This document shows, in pieces, positions 11,557 to 22,616 of a stretch of 64,000 nt of DNA (positions are counted from its first letter, which is position 1; each line of letters starts with the position of its first letter). This DNA is from Ophiobolus disseminans. Its lineage: Eukaryota; Ascomycota; Dothideomycetes; Pleosporales; Phaeosphaeriaceae. The notes below the pieces were generated by a model. That model saw nothing but the letters and a program-made list of their open reading frames with translations. It was not told the DNA's origin and did not search any database. The position numbers were made by a program, and so were the translations under genes. Location: the NCBI GenBank assembly GCA_010093685.1, contig MU006240.1, positions 426,444 to 490,443 on the forward strand. Reading direction: 5' to 3'.

Positions 11557-12366
11557 TTACACAAAGCCGAGGTTGTGCAGATCATGGATACTTGGCTTCC
11601 ACACACGGCCATCATTTGGCCCAGCGCCTTCCGCCCTGGCCTCTTGCGACCTTTCGACCCAGTTTCGCAGCGTTACCAGCCTGCTCAGATCGATATCTGG
11701 AAGCTCGAGTAACTTCGGGGCATACTGATCCAAAGCCTGAGCAAGGCGATGCCACGCTCTGCCGTGGTTCTGGATACCCTTCCCACCAATATTGTCCGGC
11801 GCAGTGATACAGTCTGCACACGCAAACTCGTATAGAAAGGCATGCAATATCTCATGTAGCAGCGTGCCAACTCTCGCCGAGGCCAGCATGTGCGTTCGGA
11901 CCTTGGTGTGCGAGGGGTTCATGTATATCCTATGGCGTATACGTCCGCTCTCTTTGTAAGAATGCGTCGACCCCAGTATGCCTTCTTCCAGCCGCCCGAT
12001 GTCTCTCTCCCAGTCAAAAATAACGTCCTGTCCGATGGCGCCCATGAAAAATACTCTGCCCAGAAGTCGGATGGCATTGCGCATGTCGCGTGTGGGTATC
12101 TCGCTACAGTCTCCCTGGTTGAGTGCTTCGACCAGACCGTTCTTCAAAGCGTGGAACTCACTCGGAGCGTCAAGTCGGCTCCGACTCATATCCTCTCGAC
12201 TTCGACTGAAGAATACAATAGTCTCATCGACGAGATGCAAAGCCTCAAACCTGCTCTGCTGGCCTGACTTCGAGATCATTGGTCCGGGATCCTGGCCAGG
12301 TACATTCATCAAATCTGATCGTCGATGATAGATGCGGGATGATAGCGGGTGGTTGAAGTATAACAT
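11557..12366 (-). CDS. SprT-like zinc metallopeptidase-like protein (copy A)
   Basis: A 269-residue open frame from ATG at 12366. Zincin features: HEILH at 171-175, a CxxC pair at 183/186, a downstream HGRAW at 201-205 giving the third zinc ligand, and a C-terminal IHDLHNLGF motif shared with copies B and C. The order HExxH, then HGxxW about 26 residues later, fits the SprT-like family, whose best-known members (SPRTN/Wss1) cut DNA-protein crosslinks; fungal solo members are uncharacterised. Homology to copy B continues upstream of this ATG in the same frame (CKCNEC aligned to CNCNEC) but meets an in-frame TAG at 12424-12426, beyond which the frame is open to an ATG at 12639. So the natural N-terminus may be lost, or an unrecognised intron removes the stop (TCTTCTAG could be an acceptor, but no frame-compatible donor was found). 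Of the copies this is the least damaged. Confidence 0.7.
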   Translation of the reverse strand: MLYFNHPLSSRIYHRRSDLMNVPGQDPGPMISKSGQQSRFEALHLVDETIVFFSRSREDMSRSRLDAPSEFHALKNGLVEALNQGDCSEIPTRDMRNAIRLLGRVFFMGAIGQDVIFDWERDIGRLEEGILGSTHSYKESGRIRHRIYMNPSHTKVRTHMLASARVGTLLHEILHAFLYEFACADCITAPDNIGGKGIQNHGRAWHRLAQALDQYAPKLLELPDIDLSRLVTLRNWVERSQEARAEGAGPNDGRVWKPSIHDLHNLGFV

Positions 12367-13110
12367 CAGACAACACTCGTTACACTTACAGTTCTTTTCG
12401 AACAGCTTCGAGAGAACGTACTCCTAGAAGAGAGCTTGGTCTTGAGTAGCTATGCCCTGCTTCGCTAGCTCTATTGGGACCGGAGCGCGTGTCGGCCAGT
12501 CTATGCAACCTCTACTTGAAAGATACGACTTGAGCTTCGCTTTCAACCGTGCGACAGTGTATCTCTCCGCTTGCCTCCAGTGTGACGGCATCCATGACTG
12601 TCCGCCGGCATGGTCTATTGGGAAGAATGGGAATGGCATTGTGTAAAGAGTAGGACCCGAGATTTGGGATGATTCTGAAGAGTTATTGCGCTCACACGCG
12701 GTGCGTTGTGCATCAAGCTATGTGGTAATCAGCTACCTCATGTGCCACATCACCGCAATCAACCCAGGTCGTTTAATGAAAGGCGATATGCCACGGCATG
12801 CATCTCGTGAAATGGAGTGTTCGACAATAAAACGACGGCATCGCCGGCTGGGATGCGTCCAAAGATAAACAGATAATGTAAACAGGATGCCACCAAGCTT
12901 AGCCTTCAATGCTTCGGAAGCTAAGAGCTTGACGGACTCGATCGGCACCGACAAGGTTGAGCAATTAATGGTCTACGAATGTTCCAGCAGTTGTTTGTAA
13001 CTTTGAGTTTGCTCAAGGCACAAACTTACTGTAACAGATATAGAGCTCTGAGAGCGGTAGGGCCCCGTGCTCTAATTGAACACACTCAGGATATACTTTG
13101 CGAGACAGCC

Positions 13111-14151
13111 ATGGATTCTCCGGATATCCTCTTCGTCACGTTGGTCATATCTACCCTTGTCTCTATTATAGTAGTCACAGTAGTCCACGCCTTGTCTTCC
13201 CATCGCCCGGAGCATCAACCGCCGGTGATCGAAGACGACACAACTCCACAGCGTCCCTGGATCGTATCCCGCAAACAAGCCGATTGCAAGGCCTTCCTTC
13301 GCAGACTCCTATTCCACGACTTCCCGCACCCCTGCAATTGCAATGAGTGTTCACCGGCACTGTACTTCAACTATCTCTACTCGTGCATCTACCATCACAG
13401 CAAAGACGATATAGTCAACGCCCCAGGCCAGACCGCAACGCTGACACCGCAGTTTGATCTCCCGCCATATGAAGCATCAATGCTCGTTCGTCGCACAATC
13501 GAATCGTTCACCCGCCCCGACGCAGAAATGTCCCCCGAACAACTCGAAACCATGCGGGGTCTGAAAAGCTGTATTCGGAGGTGGGACCTCACGTTCGGGC
13601 TTGGCCTCGTGCAAGCCGACCAACTGGTCGATAGCGCGATGTTGCACATGCTCGGCATACACATCAACGTACTGTTCTTCTTCGGCGCGATCCAGAACCT
13701 AACTATCCAACGGCCACAGCCGAGCTGGACAGCTTTCGCCCGTTGCTGGGCTGGACGGAAAGTACGGCGCAGAATGGTCACATGGCCGCGCGTGTCTTGA
13801 TGCATCCAGCGCGAAAAGGCCGGCCGCGAGACGAGTACGTCCGGGCCGGACAGTCGCTGGCTGGCGAGCGATTGGGCACACTACTTCACGAATGCCTGCA
13901 CGCGTTTCTGTTCCAGTATCTTTGCACGTTTTGTATAGCGAGTAAGGAGAACTTTAGCAATCACGGGTTTCAATGGTCGGGCGTGGCAGTTAATTGCCAA
14001 GTCGATTGAGGAACATAGTCTGAGGTTGTTCGGGGTTGAGGTTGATTATTCGAGGCTGAATCAGATCTTTACGGGTGATGCGGCACAGCGGAATGCTCTG
14101 AATAAGCACTCGGTGCATGATTTGGAGATGTATGGGTTCTTGGACATGTGA
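13111..14151 (+). pseudogene. SprT-like protein, frameshifted (copy B)
   Basis: Begins at ATG 13111 with a membrane segment (about residues 6-30), then CNCNEC, YFNYL and an NAPGQ motif matching copy A. The frame is lost between about 13710 and 13740: the HECLH motif, the CxxC pair and NHG are in another frame (about 13740-13985). A second shift near 13980 returns to the first frame for RAWQL..., ending with VHDLEMYGFLDM and a stop at 14149-14151. Spacing between motifs matches copies A and C to within one residue, leaving no room for introns, so these are indels (or assembly errors). Translation from 13111 as it stands would end at 13798-13800, before the zinc-binding motif. Domain order otherwise matches the family: TM anchor, Cys cluster, helical middle, zincin core, C-terminal HDL motif. 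Confidence 0.7.
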
Positions 14152-14580
14152 GTGGATGGACCGTGGCGAGAGGGTTGGTAGCATAAAAGGTCGTGTCATG
14201 GGATTGTAGAATTTGTTGAATAGCCAAAGAAAGAACCCCCCAAATTTACGTACTTGCGTATGATGACCTATTCATGTATCTTAACGGTCACATTCTTGAC
14301 GCATACTTCGCTGTGGTCAAAAAGGTCCATATCGGGCCATGGCCATAGTCAAAAGTGTCAAACAGTGGCACTTGCGTGGAAAGACAACGAAGAATGAAGA
14401 CACCAAACCGCTGCTGAGTCGAGTTTCTTTCATAGAGATGTTTTCTCAAATCTGTCATGAAAGGATTACGACCGGAGTGTTTGTTGTGGGAGCAAACACC
14501 TAGCCTTCTTAAGTGACAGGAGTAGCCAAACTACACGTATTAGTCTGAAGTCAAAGTCTCGGCCATATTGGAATACCGCC
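14152..14580. other. intergenic between SprT-like copies B and C
   Basis: No coding signal. It separates two same-strand related copies, as expected for an old tandem duplication. Confidence 0.5.
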
Positions 14581-15683
14581 ATGGATGGTAATAGAAGTCA
14601 GACCGGAAGCTACATACCGATAATCGTCTTCATAGCTGCTACTGCCTTGGTCTCATACAAACTTGGCGCATCAATAAGTTCAGCCCCACGAGCACCCGCA
14701 AGCGACGTCGATGCGGCGGCCGAGCTACCGCATGATATATCTCCGAATCGGCCTGCGATGATCCAACGCAAATTCCTCGATCGAGAACGCCTTGCCCGGG
14801 CCGGTGTACATGGACAACTTGGACGACGTGGTCGTTATGCAGTTGTGACCAGTGTTCACCGCAGCTTTACTTCAACTGGCCATTGTAATGCGACACCAGA
14901 CACATGAGGGAAGACCTTGCGGTCCTGCCTGTGCAAAGACCAGAACTGGTTTCGGAGTTGGATCGCGGCGCTTTCGAAGCACTTCACCTGGCCCGTCGGA
15001 CAAGTGAGTATTTCTCTCGTCCCAGAAACGAAATGCATCCAGAGCAGCGTGAATTGCTGGACATGTTCAGGGAGCCGGAGTACCACCAGAGTATCAACGG
15101 CGCGTTAAACGCGGTAGACACCCGGACTCGTTGCCCTCACAACTGATTGACATGGCTCAAAATTTCCTTTGACCAGATATTCTCCTTCGGGGCGCTCGAG
15201 GAGGTAAGCATGAGATGGAACAACACCGATCTCGAACGTCCGGGGGCGATTCTGCTGGGCCGCACATCTCGCGAAATCAACCCACGACAAGACGGCAGCC
15301 AGCGAGCCGTAATCCGACTGAACCCTACTCGCACCACCAAGCTGAGGAAGGAATATGATCCTGCCAAAGGCGAGTCCGTTGCGGGAGCGCGTCTCGGGAC
15401 CATCCTACATGAGATGTTGCATGCTTTCCTTAACCAGCACGCCTGCTTTAGTTGTCATCTTGGGCGCGTTAATTGCGGCCACGAAGGGCACAGCCGTACG
15501 TGGCAGTTGAAAGCTAAAGCAGTCGAGGAACAGAGCATGAGAATACTTGGTATCAATGTGGACCTAGGCAGTTTAGAAGGCTGGTACAATAACGGCAAGT
15601 TGAAGGACTCGACTTCGCTTCATAACCTGGAAGTCTATGGATCCATCTTCCCAACCAATAATCATGGAACGAACCGTGATTGA
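14581..15683 (+). pseudogene. SprT-like protein, decayed (copy C)
   Basis: Starts like copy B with a short polar leader and a membrane segment (about residues 10-30). The first frame carries RPAMIQRKFL, aligned to RPWIVSRKQ of copy B. A shift before 14838 moves the Cys cluster (CSCDQC) and LYFN into another frame. In that frame lie a TAA (14886-14888) and a TGA (15144-15146), and the same frame then continues through HEMLH, CFSC, GHEGHSRTW and LHNLEVYG to a final TGA at 15681-15683. The distances between motifs match copies A and B, so the stops are not in introns. The zincin core remains open from 15147 to 15683 but has no upstream ATG that would give a full domain. Confidence 0.72.
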
Positions 15684-16399
15684 GCTGCGGATCCTGTCAG
15701 GTATGGTGAGTAGTTACCGTGGGACCTGTATCGAAACAGTACAAGTGGTGGGAGAATTGCACGAGTGCTAGTGGTAGCTAAAGGTAGCGAGGCACATCTA
15801 GGGCGCGCTTCAATTTTCCTGTAATAATAGTAGAGTTCTCCCTCAGTATATGAGATTTGATTCACAACGTGACGAAATCAACAGAGGAGGTGGCGTCGAT
15901 GAAGTTGAGGGAAGAGGGACCAAAGGGGCATGGCTACCCATTCGACATGACGTCACGCTAACCTCAAAACAATGGCCTACGCACTCCTCAAGTGAAACTA
16001 TACGGTCATAATTCAATGATGAACAAGATTCATACTCAACAAAGCTATTTCAAGTAACATATCTAGCCTACCAACCTTACCTACCTTACCTACCCGCACG
16101 TTACCAACCCTTGAACACACAACCCGTCGCTCCTGCTCCATGTCATAGCTTGGGCATGAACGGCGATTGCAACGCAGCTGTCGATACGACTAAGGACCTT
16201 GGAATCCGTATGCTCGAAGAATTTCAGGTCAGCCTTAGAGCGTCGCACAGTGAGCTGTGCAATTAGCCCAGCCTTTGCCGTGCACGTGAATGCACGGCAA
16301 GGGCTGAGCACCAGATTTCCAGGCATCCACATTCACATACCTACTTATTGCCACAGACCCAAGCATTTCGTCTTCTGTGGATCTTGGTTGTTTGCGATC
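15684..16399. other. intergenic with TACCT-type repeats
   Basis: No gene recognised. A short imperfect CTACC/TTACC repeat lies near 16065-16100 and a TGACGTCA palindrome near 15948-15955. Probable promoter of the membrane protein gene. Confidence 0.5.
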
Positions 16400-17593
16400 A
16401 TGCTTAAACTCTCATTCTATTTAGTTTCCGTTTTACAATGCGCAGGCGCATTCCCACCTTTCGACTACGAAGGCGCCGCTCTGAAGGGGACGCGAGAAAA
16501 CGCTAGCCTCTCCGCCCTTCCAGATCTTCCGCTCAAATTCCAGTCCTTCTATCCGCAGTTGCGCCACGTGCTATTGGACATATCGAGGGGACCGTGCCTT
16601 GTGAGCTTACAGGCATACGAGGGCAATCTGACTGCGCGCAGAGAGGTGAGTGGCACCGGCAAAAAACGTATGATACAGCAGAACCGCTGACCCAAGGCCT
16701 GCCTGAAGCTGATGAAGTATGGCGGTGTGAGCAAGTACTGCTATCTCCAGAACGAGTGCATCCTATCAACACTCGATGAGTCGTCTAAGTCGAACATGGC
16801 ATCCGCCTCTGTCCTGCTCGGTCTCACGCCCACTATCCTCGCCAGCTTGGGTCCCACGATCGCAGAAATATCGCTGCTCTTCTCGCGGAGACCTTTACTA
16901 TCGCTGCTACTATCCATGGGCGCGCCAGTCACCTACTTCACCCGCTTCCTTCAATTTGACAACCCGTTTGATCTGTTGCATCGTCCCGGACGGCCCAGTT
17001 TCTTACGAATGGCACGTAAGCTTTTCCGGTTCGGCATTGCGCTATCCTTCTTCCAATACATCTTCGCGATATTAGCAATTATAAACTTGGTTGCGACGTC
17101 AGTCGAGCTGGGACACAAAACAGTTGTTAGCTGGAGGTGTTCTGTCTCCTGGATACCGCTCATGTGGGCTATAACACCTATCGCATGTTACGCACCAGCA
17201 ATCTTGAGCTTTGAACTTTATCGCAGAAAAGCCGAGGCGCTCTGGTTCCCGGATAAGACAAAGGAGTCACGCTTGAGCTGCGCAGTAAGATGTGAATTCG
17301 TCATCTCTGCGAACAACACAGACACTATGTTCACGGCCGAGATGACTGGCCAAGTGCATCCCGGGGCGTGGAGCGTTGTGCTTCAAAGTACGTCCTCACT
17401 CTTTGTGATACTCCAGATTGTCTTCGGAACGGCGGTGTTCTCATCACTGCTGTATCTTGGGGTGGAGGACGCGACTTTGCTTCTGTTGAGGTATGCGACC
17501 TCGGCGTTTTTGTGTAGGTTGGTTATGTATCTGGAACTAGAGGGGATGATTCTAGTAGCGCAGGATCAAGAGAGAAGATGTTACAATGATTGA
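16400..17593 (+). CDS. fungal multi-pass membrane protein, unknown function
   Basis: Two exons, 16400-16645 and 16697-17593, with a 51-nt intron (GTGAGT, CTGAC branch, AAG acceptor) in phase 0; 380 residues. The N-terminal MLKLSFYLVSVLQCAGAFP is a signal peptide. The luminal or extracellular part includes single Cys residues and an N-glycosylation sequon (ENAS). After the segment SNMASASVLLGLTPTILASLGPTIAEISLL come four to six further hydrophobic stretches. The string SVLLGLTPTILASLGP followed by FSRRPLLSLLLSMGAP is a layout I know from an ascomycete-wide family of uncharacterised membrane proteins. Orientation is convergent with the carboxylesterase gene. Transport or sensing cannot be inferred. 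Confidence 0.75.
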
Positions 17594-17659
17594 GATTAGG
17601 ACTTCTTTAACGTCCTTGGGTTTCTTAGAACTACGCAAAAAGACTACACCTATCGATAC

Positions 17660-19517
17660 TCACGTCATCCCCACCCCCCTCAAACACTCCAAATCCCCCG
17701 CCCTAAATACTCCACCCCTCATCCCCTCCCAACCCGCCCACAACGCCTCACATCGTCCCCACCCCCACTCCACCAACTCCTCATGCACTTCCACACTCCT
17801 CTCCACCCATCCCTCGCGCTCATCTGCAACCATAACAACCTCATCCCCCTTACCCGAGTATGTGTATTCGGTCCACGGCGCCTTTCCGTTGGCAAATCCA
17901 ATCCAGAGTTGTGCGTGCCTACGGGCAATGGAGCGCAGGCGCGGCGTAGGGAAGCGGAACACGAAAGTGAGGAAGACGAAGTATATATCTACCCAGTGGT
18001 GGGATTGTTGGTAGAAGAGGGAGGAGGGGAAGGGGTTGCGGGGGGTGAAGATGTAACGGTAAACTTTGATGCGGGTGTGCGTGCTGAGGTGGAGGGCTAG
18101 GGCGTGGGTGGGCGCTGTGGGGGAGTGAATATCAGTATGAGTTTGAGTTTGAGTTTGAGTTTGAGTATGATCTGGAGGGGAGGGTGGGGGATTAGTGTAT
18201 ACCTTCAAAAACGACGTCGCCCATCCATTGCATTGCGCGTGTGGTGAAGAGGTTGTGGTCCATGGACGGGGTGATGGCGTATGCGTGGAGGATGGTGTTG
18301 GCGTTGGATGGGCCAAGTTGGGTGGTGAGGCTGGAGCAGAAGGACGCGGGAGATATGGATGCGAGGCGGGGCATGAACATTGTTCCCTACGTTGCACGTG
18401 TAAGTTTAGAACGTGTCATGGGAATAGGATGTAGATGGAGACTTACCTCAAACCCCGTAGTCCCAAGCACAATCTCCTCAACCCACTCACACTTTCCAAT
18501 CAACTCCGGAACCCTATCCCACGTCACTTGTCCCGCGTCTCTCCCAAACCATCCCTCATCTTGAACCGTAAGCCACATACGTCCAGTATTGTTAAGTTCC
18601 TCAGACACTTCAACAATCCTGTCTACACTCACCTCCCTTAACCTACTCAGCCCCTCCTCCCCCCTTTCTGCAACACCACATTTCTCCAAGAAAACCTCAA
18701 CCATTTCTTCCGCCTCCCCCCACCCCGCCGGACACGTCATCGGCCCCAAACACCCCGACATGAGCACCGCGCGCCGAAACAGTGGCCCTTCAACCGTTGG
18801 CGCACAAAGCATATGCGCACAAATCGACATTGCGCCCGCGGACTCTCCAAACACCGTGACCTTCTCCTTATCACCGCCAAAGCCACCTATAAACTTTTGA
18901 ATCCACCGCAACGCATTCCTTTGATCGTTCAACGCTAAATTCGCATTGCCCGGCGTATGCAAATACCCCAGCGCACCGAGGCGGTACTGCAGACTCGCGG
19001 AGATGATGGGCGTTGCATCCGCGAGCGATTGCTGCACCATGAGCGACGTGTTGTGCTGCTCGTCGATGTGGCCGAGAACGAAGCCGCCGCCATGAATATA
19101 TACCAAAACAGGTAGCTTTGTGGAAGTGGCAGCGGCTTGGAGATGTGCGAGTGGTATATTGAGTTGGAGAATCAGGCATTTGAACTCGTCGGACGGCGGG
19201 GGGTATATTTCGCCGGGGATGTGGCCGCCGCTGGTTGAGCCGTCGCCGGTGAAGGCTTGGGGACATGCGTGGCTGAGGGGTGTTAGTATGGGACCTTGGA
19301 TTGTTGGTGTACAATGAAGTTACCCATGTTGCGTGAAGTCTTCGCCCGATTGTAGGATGTCGAGAAGAATTGATTGCTTGAAGCGTGCAGGGATCGTAGC
19401 GTATGGTATGGCTCGAAACTGGACGATGTTGTCAGGTGAGATCAGTCCGACCATGGGACCGAGCTCAGCATGATGAAAGGTGAAAGTATGACGTGTTGAA
19501 GCACCTGGCGCCATCAT
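17660..19517 (-). CDS. type-B carboxylesterase/lipase family protein
   Basis: Four exons on the minus strand: 19517-19324, 19272-18447, 18386-18203 and 18114-17660, total 552 residues. Introns of 51, 60 and 88 nt keep the frame. Alpha/beta-hydrolase hallmarks: HGHACPQ across the first junction, oxyanion-hole HGGGF near 125-129, nucleophile elbow GESAG near 207-211, and a C-terminal YQQSHHWVDIYFVF placing the catalytic His; the acid is expected after TMFMPR in exon 3. There is no signal peptide, so it is probably intracellular, unlike secreted fungal lipases of this family. It would hydrolyse carboxylic esters; substrate unknown. The last intron carries a TCAAAC microsatellite. An ATG pair at 19517/19514 makes the start uncertain by one residue. 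Confidence 0.87.
18120..18175. repeat. GAGTTT hexanucleotide microsatellite inside an intron
   Basis: Four near-perfect GAGTTT units (plus strand; TCAAAC on the coding strand) lie just upstream of the branch point TACTGAT in intron 3 of the carboxylesterase gene. They sit entirely within the intron. Confidence 0.85.
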
Positions 19518-19896
19518 GTCCCAAGTTTCAATAATGGTGGCATTCTTAAAGTCTTGAGTGTTTTATGTGGCGAGAGGATGATAAGGGCGTAGCGAAAGGG
19601 CGGCATGTGACATTCGTATACAGATGCAGCGATGACATCCACGGGCGCCTCATTCGACCCATGCTTCTCAGATGGAGTCTCGGCCCGAAGCCCGGTCAGA
19701 CGTGCATGGTCTCCCCTTAGTTCAGTAGAGTGTGCATTGTTAGACTTTAAGGGGACTTTATCATTCTAGCAGCATAAGCAGCAGATATGTTATTTCAGGT
19801 GCGGTATCATTTATACAATTCGTAAACATACATACAGCCACACTTCCTCCAAAATTCACGCATTGTAGGATCCTGAAAGCAGAGACAGAGGGCTAC
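19518..19896. other. intergenic between two minus-strand genes
   Basis: Promoter region of the carboxylesterase and 3' flank of HRD3; nothing else seen. Confidence 0.5.
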
Positions 19897-22616
19897 TCAA
19901 TGCCCCACACCTCCAGCTACCCAATTCATGAACTCCGGATCTTGTGGGTTAGGAAACAAGCCTCTATCCTGCTGCTGCTGTTGAGGTACCGCAGCCGGGA
20001 TTTGTCCCAGCTGTCTTTGTTGCTCCTCCTGTCTTCTGCGTTCTTCCTCCTGCCTCCGTTGTCGTTGGGTGCGATAGTACAGCAAAAAGGCCAATGCGCC
20101 ACTCAACGCGAGGATGATGAGTGATTCGAGGATATCCGAGTCGATTTCTTCACCATCGAGGTACTCGTCGCCAGCCTGGTGGAAGTTGTCATCGTAGTCG
20201 TCGAGTTCGTAGTCGTCCAGACCGGCGAGCTCGGCTTCAAGGAAAGCGCTGAGCCACTCAGATAAGGTCCATTCTTTCTTGGTGACTAGCATGTGTTAGT
20301 GAATCCAATGTATCTTCAATCTAGTTTGCTTTCTTCAAGAAAGCTGAACTCACCTGGTTCTTCCTGGATGGACTTGATCTTGCCGTTCGTAACGGTGTTC
20401 CACCAGCTGCGGAGGCGTAGCTTGTAAAGTGCAAGAACGACTGGTAGATACGCCTCGCGCGGGTTGGTCTCGAGCGCCATATCGTATTGTCTCTTGGCAA
20501 GATGAAAGTCCTGGTCAATCCCAATGCCATTCTCGTGCATCCAGCCCAGGTTCCACATAGCCTGAGCGCTTAGCATACTGTCTGCCGCCGCTTGGTAACA
20601 TTGTGCAGCCTTCTCTTGGTCAAGCTTGGTGCCGAGACCTTGCAAGTAGTAGTCGCCCATTTTCACCATAGAGTCGACGTTCTTTTGCTCGGCAGAACGG
20701 GTCCAGTAAATGAGCGCCAGGGCCGCATCGCCAGCTAGAGACACCTGCTTCTTCGCAAACGGAACTAAAGAGCCGAGAGTGAAACGCGGCTTGACTTGGT
20801 CGAGGAGATAAGCCACATTCGCTTGTCCGTATTCGAAGCCTTGCTCTGCCGCCATCATGTAGCCAACAAGTGCCGTCTCAAGATCGCCGTTCGCGTAAGC
20901 TTCATTGGCTTCTATGAAGGATGTTGAAGTCATTTCCGCCTTCTCTGCAACGATCTTGTAGTATGCAGCTGCAACTGGACAGGACTTGTCGCGACCGACA
21001 CCATTATGCGTAAGCTCAGCGAGGTAGTAGAACGCTTCGAGATGCCCATGCCTGGCTGCGAGCTCAAAGTACTTGATCGCGATAGCAACGTCGCCTTGAT
21101 CGAGAAACAGCGCTCCCATTTGAACTTGAGCGGATCCCAGATCTTGGTCTGCCGCAGCTCCAAAGAGATCGGCTGCCTTAATCGCGTTCTCCGGTACACC
21201 AAGCCCATGTAGATACATGAGACCCATCATGTACTGCGAAAGGGCGTCTCCATGCTCAATGCCACGCTTGAACCAGGTCTTGGCAATGTCATAGCTCTGC
21301 GGCATGCCTTCTCCTCGCAAAAACATGCGACCGAGAAAGCCCGCCGCTTTCGAGGCAAGCTTCTCGGTGGTAAGAGATACGTTGGGCTTCTCCTTGCCGT
21401 CCTTGGTCCACAACATGCGAGCTAACTCCAGAAAGCGTTTCTTCGCTGCCGGCAGGTCACGCTTCGATGCTCGAGATCCGTCGTAATTCAGTTTTGCCAA
21501 GTTGAAGCTCGCTCTCGCATCGCCTTTCCTGGCCTGGAGATCCATGTATTCGACCACATCCTCCAGAGAGCTGTATGCGTCGGAGTGTAGATTGGCTGAT
21601 TTACCGTTGGGCCCTGAACTGGCAGCACTTGCACCTTCACCGTAAACGCCGCCGACTTCGTCCGCGATTTTGTATGAGTCTCTTGTTACCAGGTGCCCGC
21701 CTGGAGGCCCTGAACGTATGTAAGACATGGCCTTCTTCGCGACATCTTTGTAGAAATGTACGGCTTCTTCGCAGTTTCGAGGTGTTGAGATGCCGGCCGA
21801 GTGTCGGTATGCTACGGTCATTTCAGATCGCACGTGTCCGCTCTCTGCAGCCAAGGTGTGGTATAGCATCGCCCTCGCCTGGTCCTGCTTGACCGCGCCG
21901 CCGATGCCCGTGGCATACATGAAGCCAACCATGTGTTGTGCCGAGGAATTTCCGTCCAAGGTTGCGAGTGCATGGTATCTTCGGAAGGCTTCGGAATAGT
22001 TGCGCGGGTGGGTGAAGTTGCCGTAGAAGTTCATCTCGGCCAGAGTGAAGATGGCGTCTTGGTTTTTGTGTGTGGCCGCCTCCTCCAGCAGTCTAACGGC
22101 CTGAGCCAGCGGTTGGCCGAGCTTCTTCGGTTGTGAACTGCTCGTCAAAAGATCTTGCTGCGGTGGTGCGTTCATGAAGAGAAGCACGAAGATCTCCTTT
22201 GCATAGTATGCGCTTGACCCAAGGATTCCAGTCTTCTTGTCGAACTGCCACCACGGCGCCGTTGCCGGTCTGATCTTGTGGAGGAGTGCCATGGCCTCAT
22301 TGAAGGCGATTTCTCCTTGGTGAGGGTTTGCGTCGCCATGCTGCCCCCAATCCCATCCGGCGGCCGACGCCTTCCGTGGCGGCTTCTGCGCCGATTTCGC
22401 GCGGTCGCTGTCTGGTTGCTCTGCTGTTGAGAGTAGAAATAGTGAAAGAAGAACTGTGGAAGCTCAGTCAGCACATGGCTTACAAATAAACGTCTGTCCT
22501 CGCATGTTCTTGGCATCTTCAACAGGCTATCACAACAAGCTCTGAAGCCATCCAGGCCCGATCATGGCAAACCTACCAAAGAAGAGCGGCACGAGCCGCT
22601 GTAACCGTGGCCTCAT
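19897..22616 (-). CDS. hrd3: HRD3/SEL1 homologue, ERAD ubiquitin-ligase subunit
   Basis: Three exons: 22616-22577, 22453-20354 and 20285-19897; introns of 123 and 68 nt; 842 residues, close to yeast Hrd3. Exon 1 supplies the start of the signal peptide (MRPRLQRLVPLFF, continuing VLLSLFLLS), which is lost if the large exon is read alone. The luminal part is a chain of Sel1-like repeats of about 36 residues (for example SAQHMVGFMYATGIGG, SQYMMGLMYLHGLGV, AQAMWNLGWMHENGIG). A single membrane segment (about 766-784) and a short cytosolic tail rich in Arg, Glu and Gln follow. Hrd3 stabilises the Hrd1 ubiquitin ligase in the ER membrane and hands it misfolded glycoproteins. It is divergent from an MFS gene; the shared promoter has CCAAT and TGACGTCA elements, compatible with (but not proof of) unfolded-protein control. 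Confidence 0.93.
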
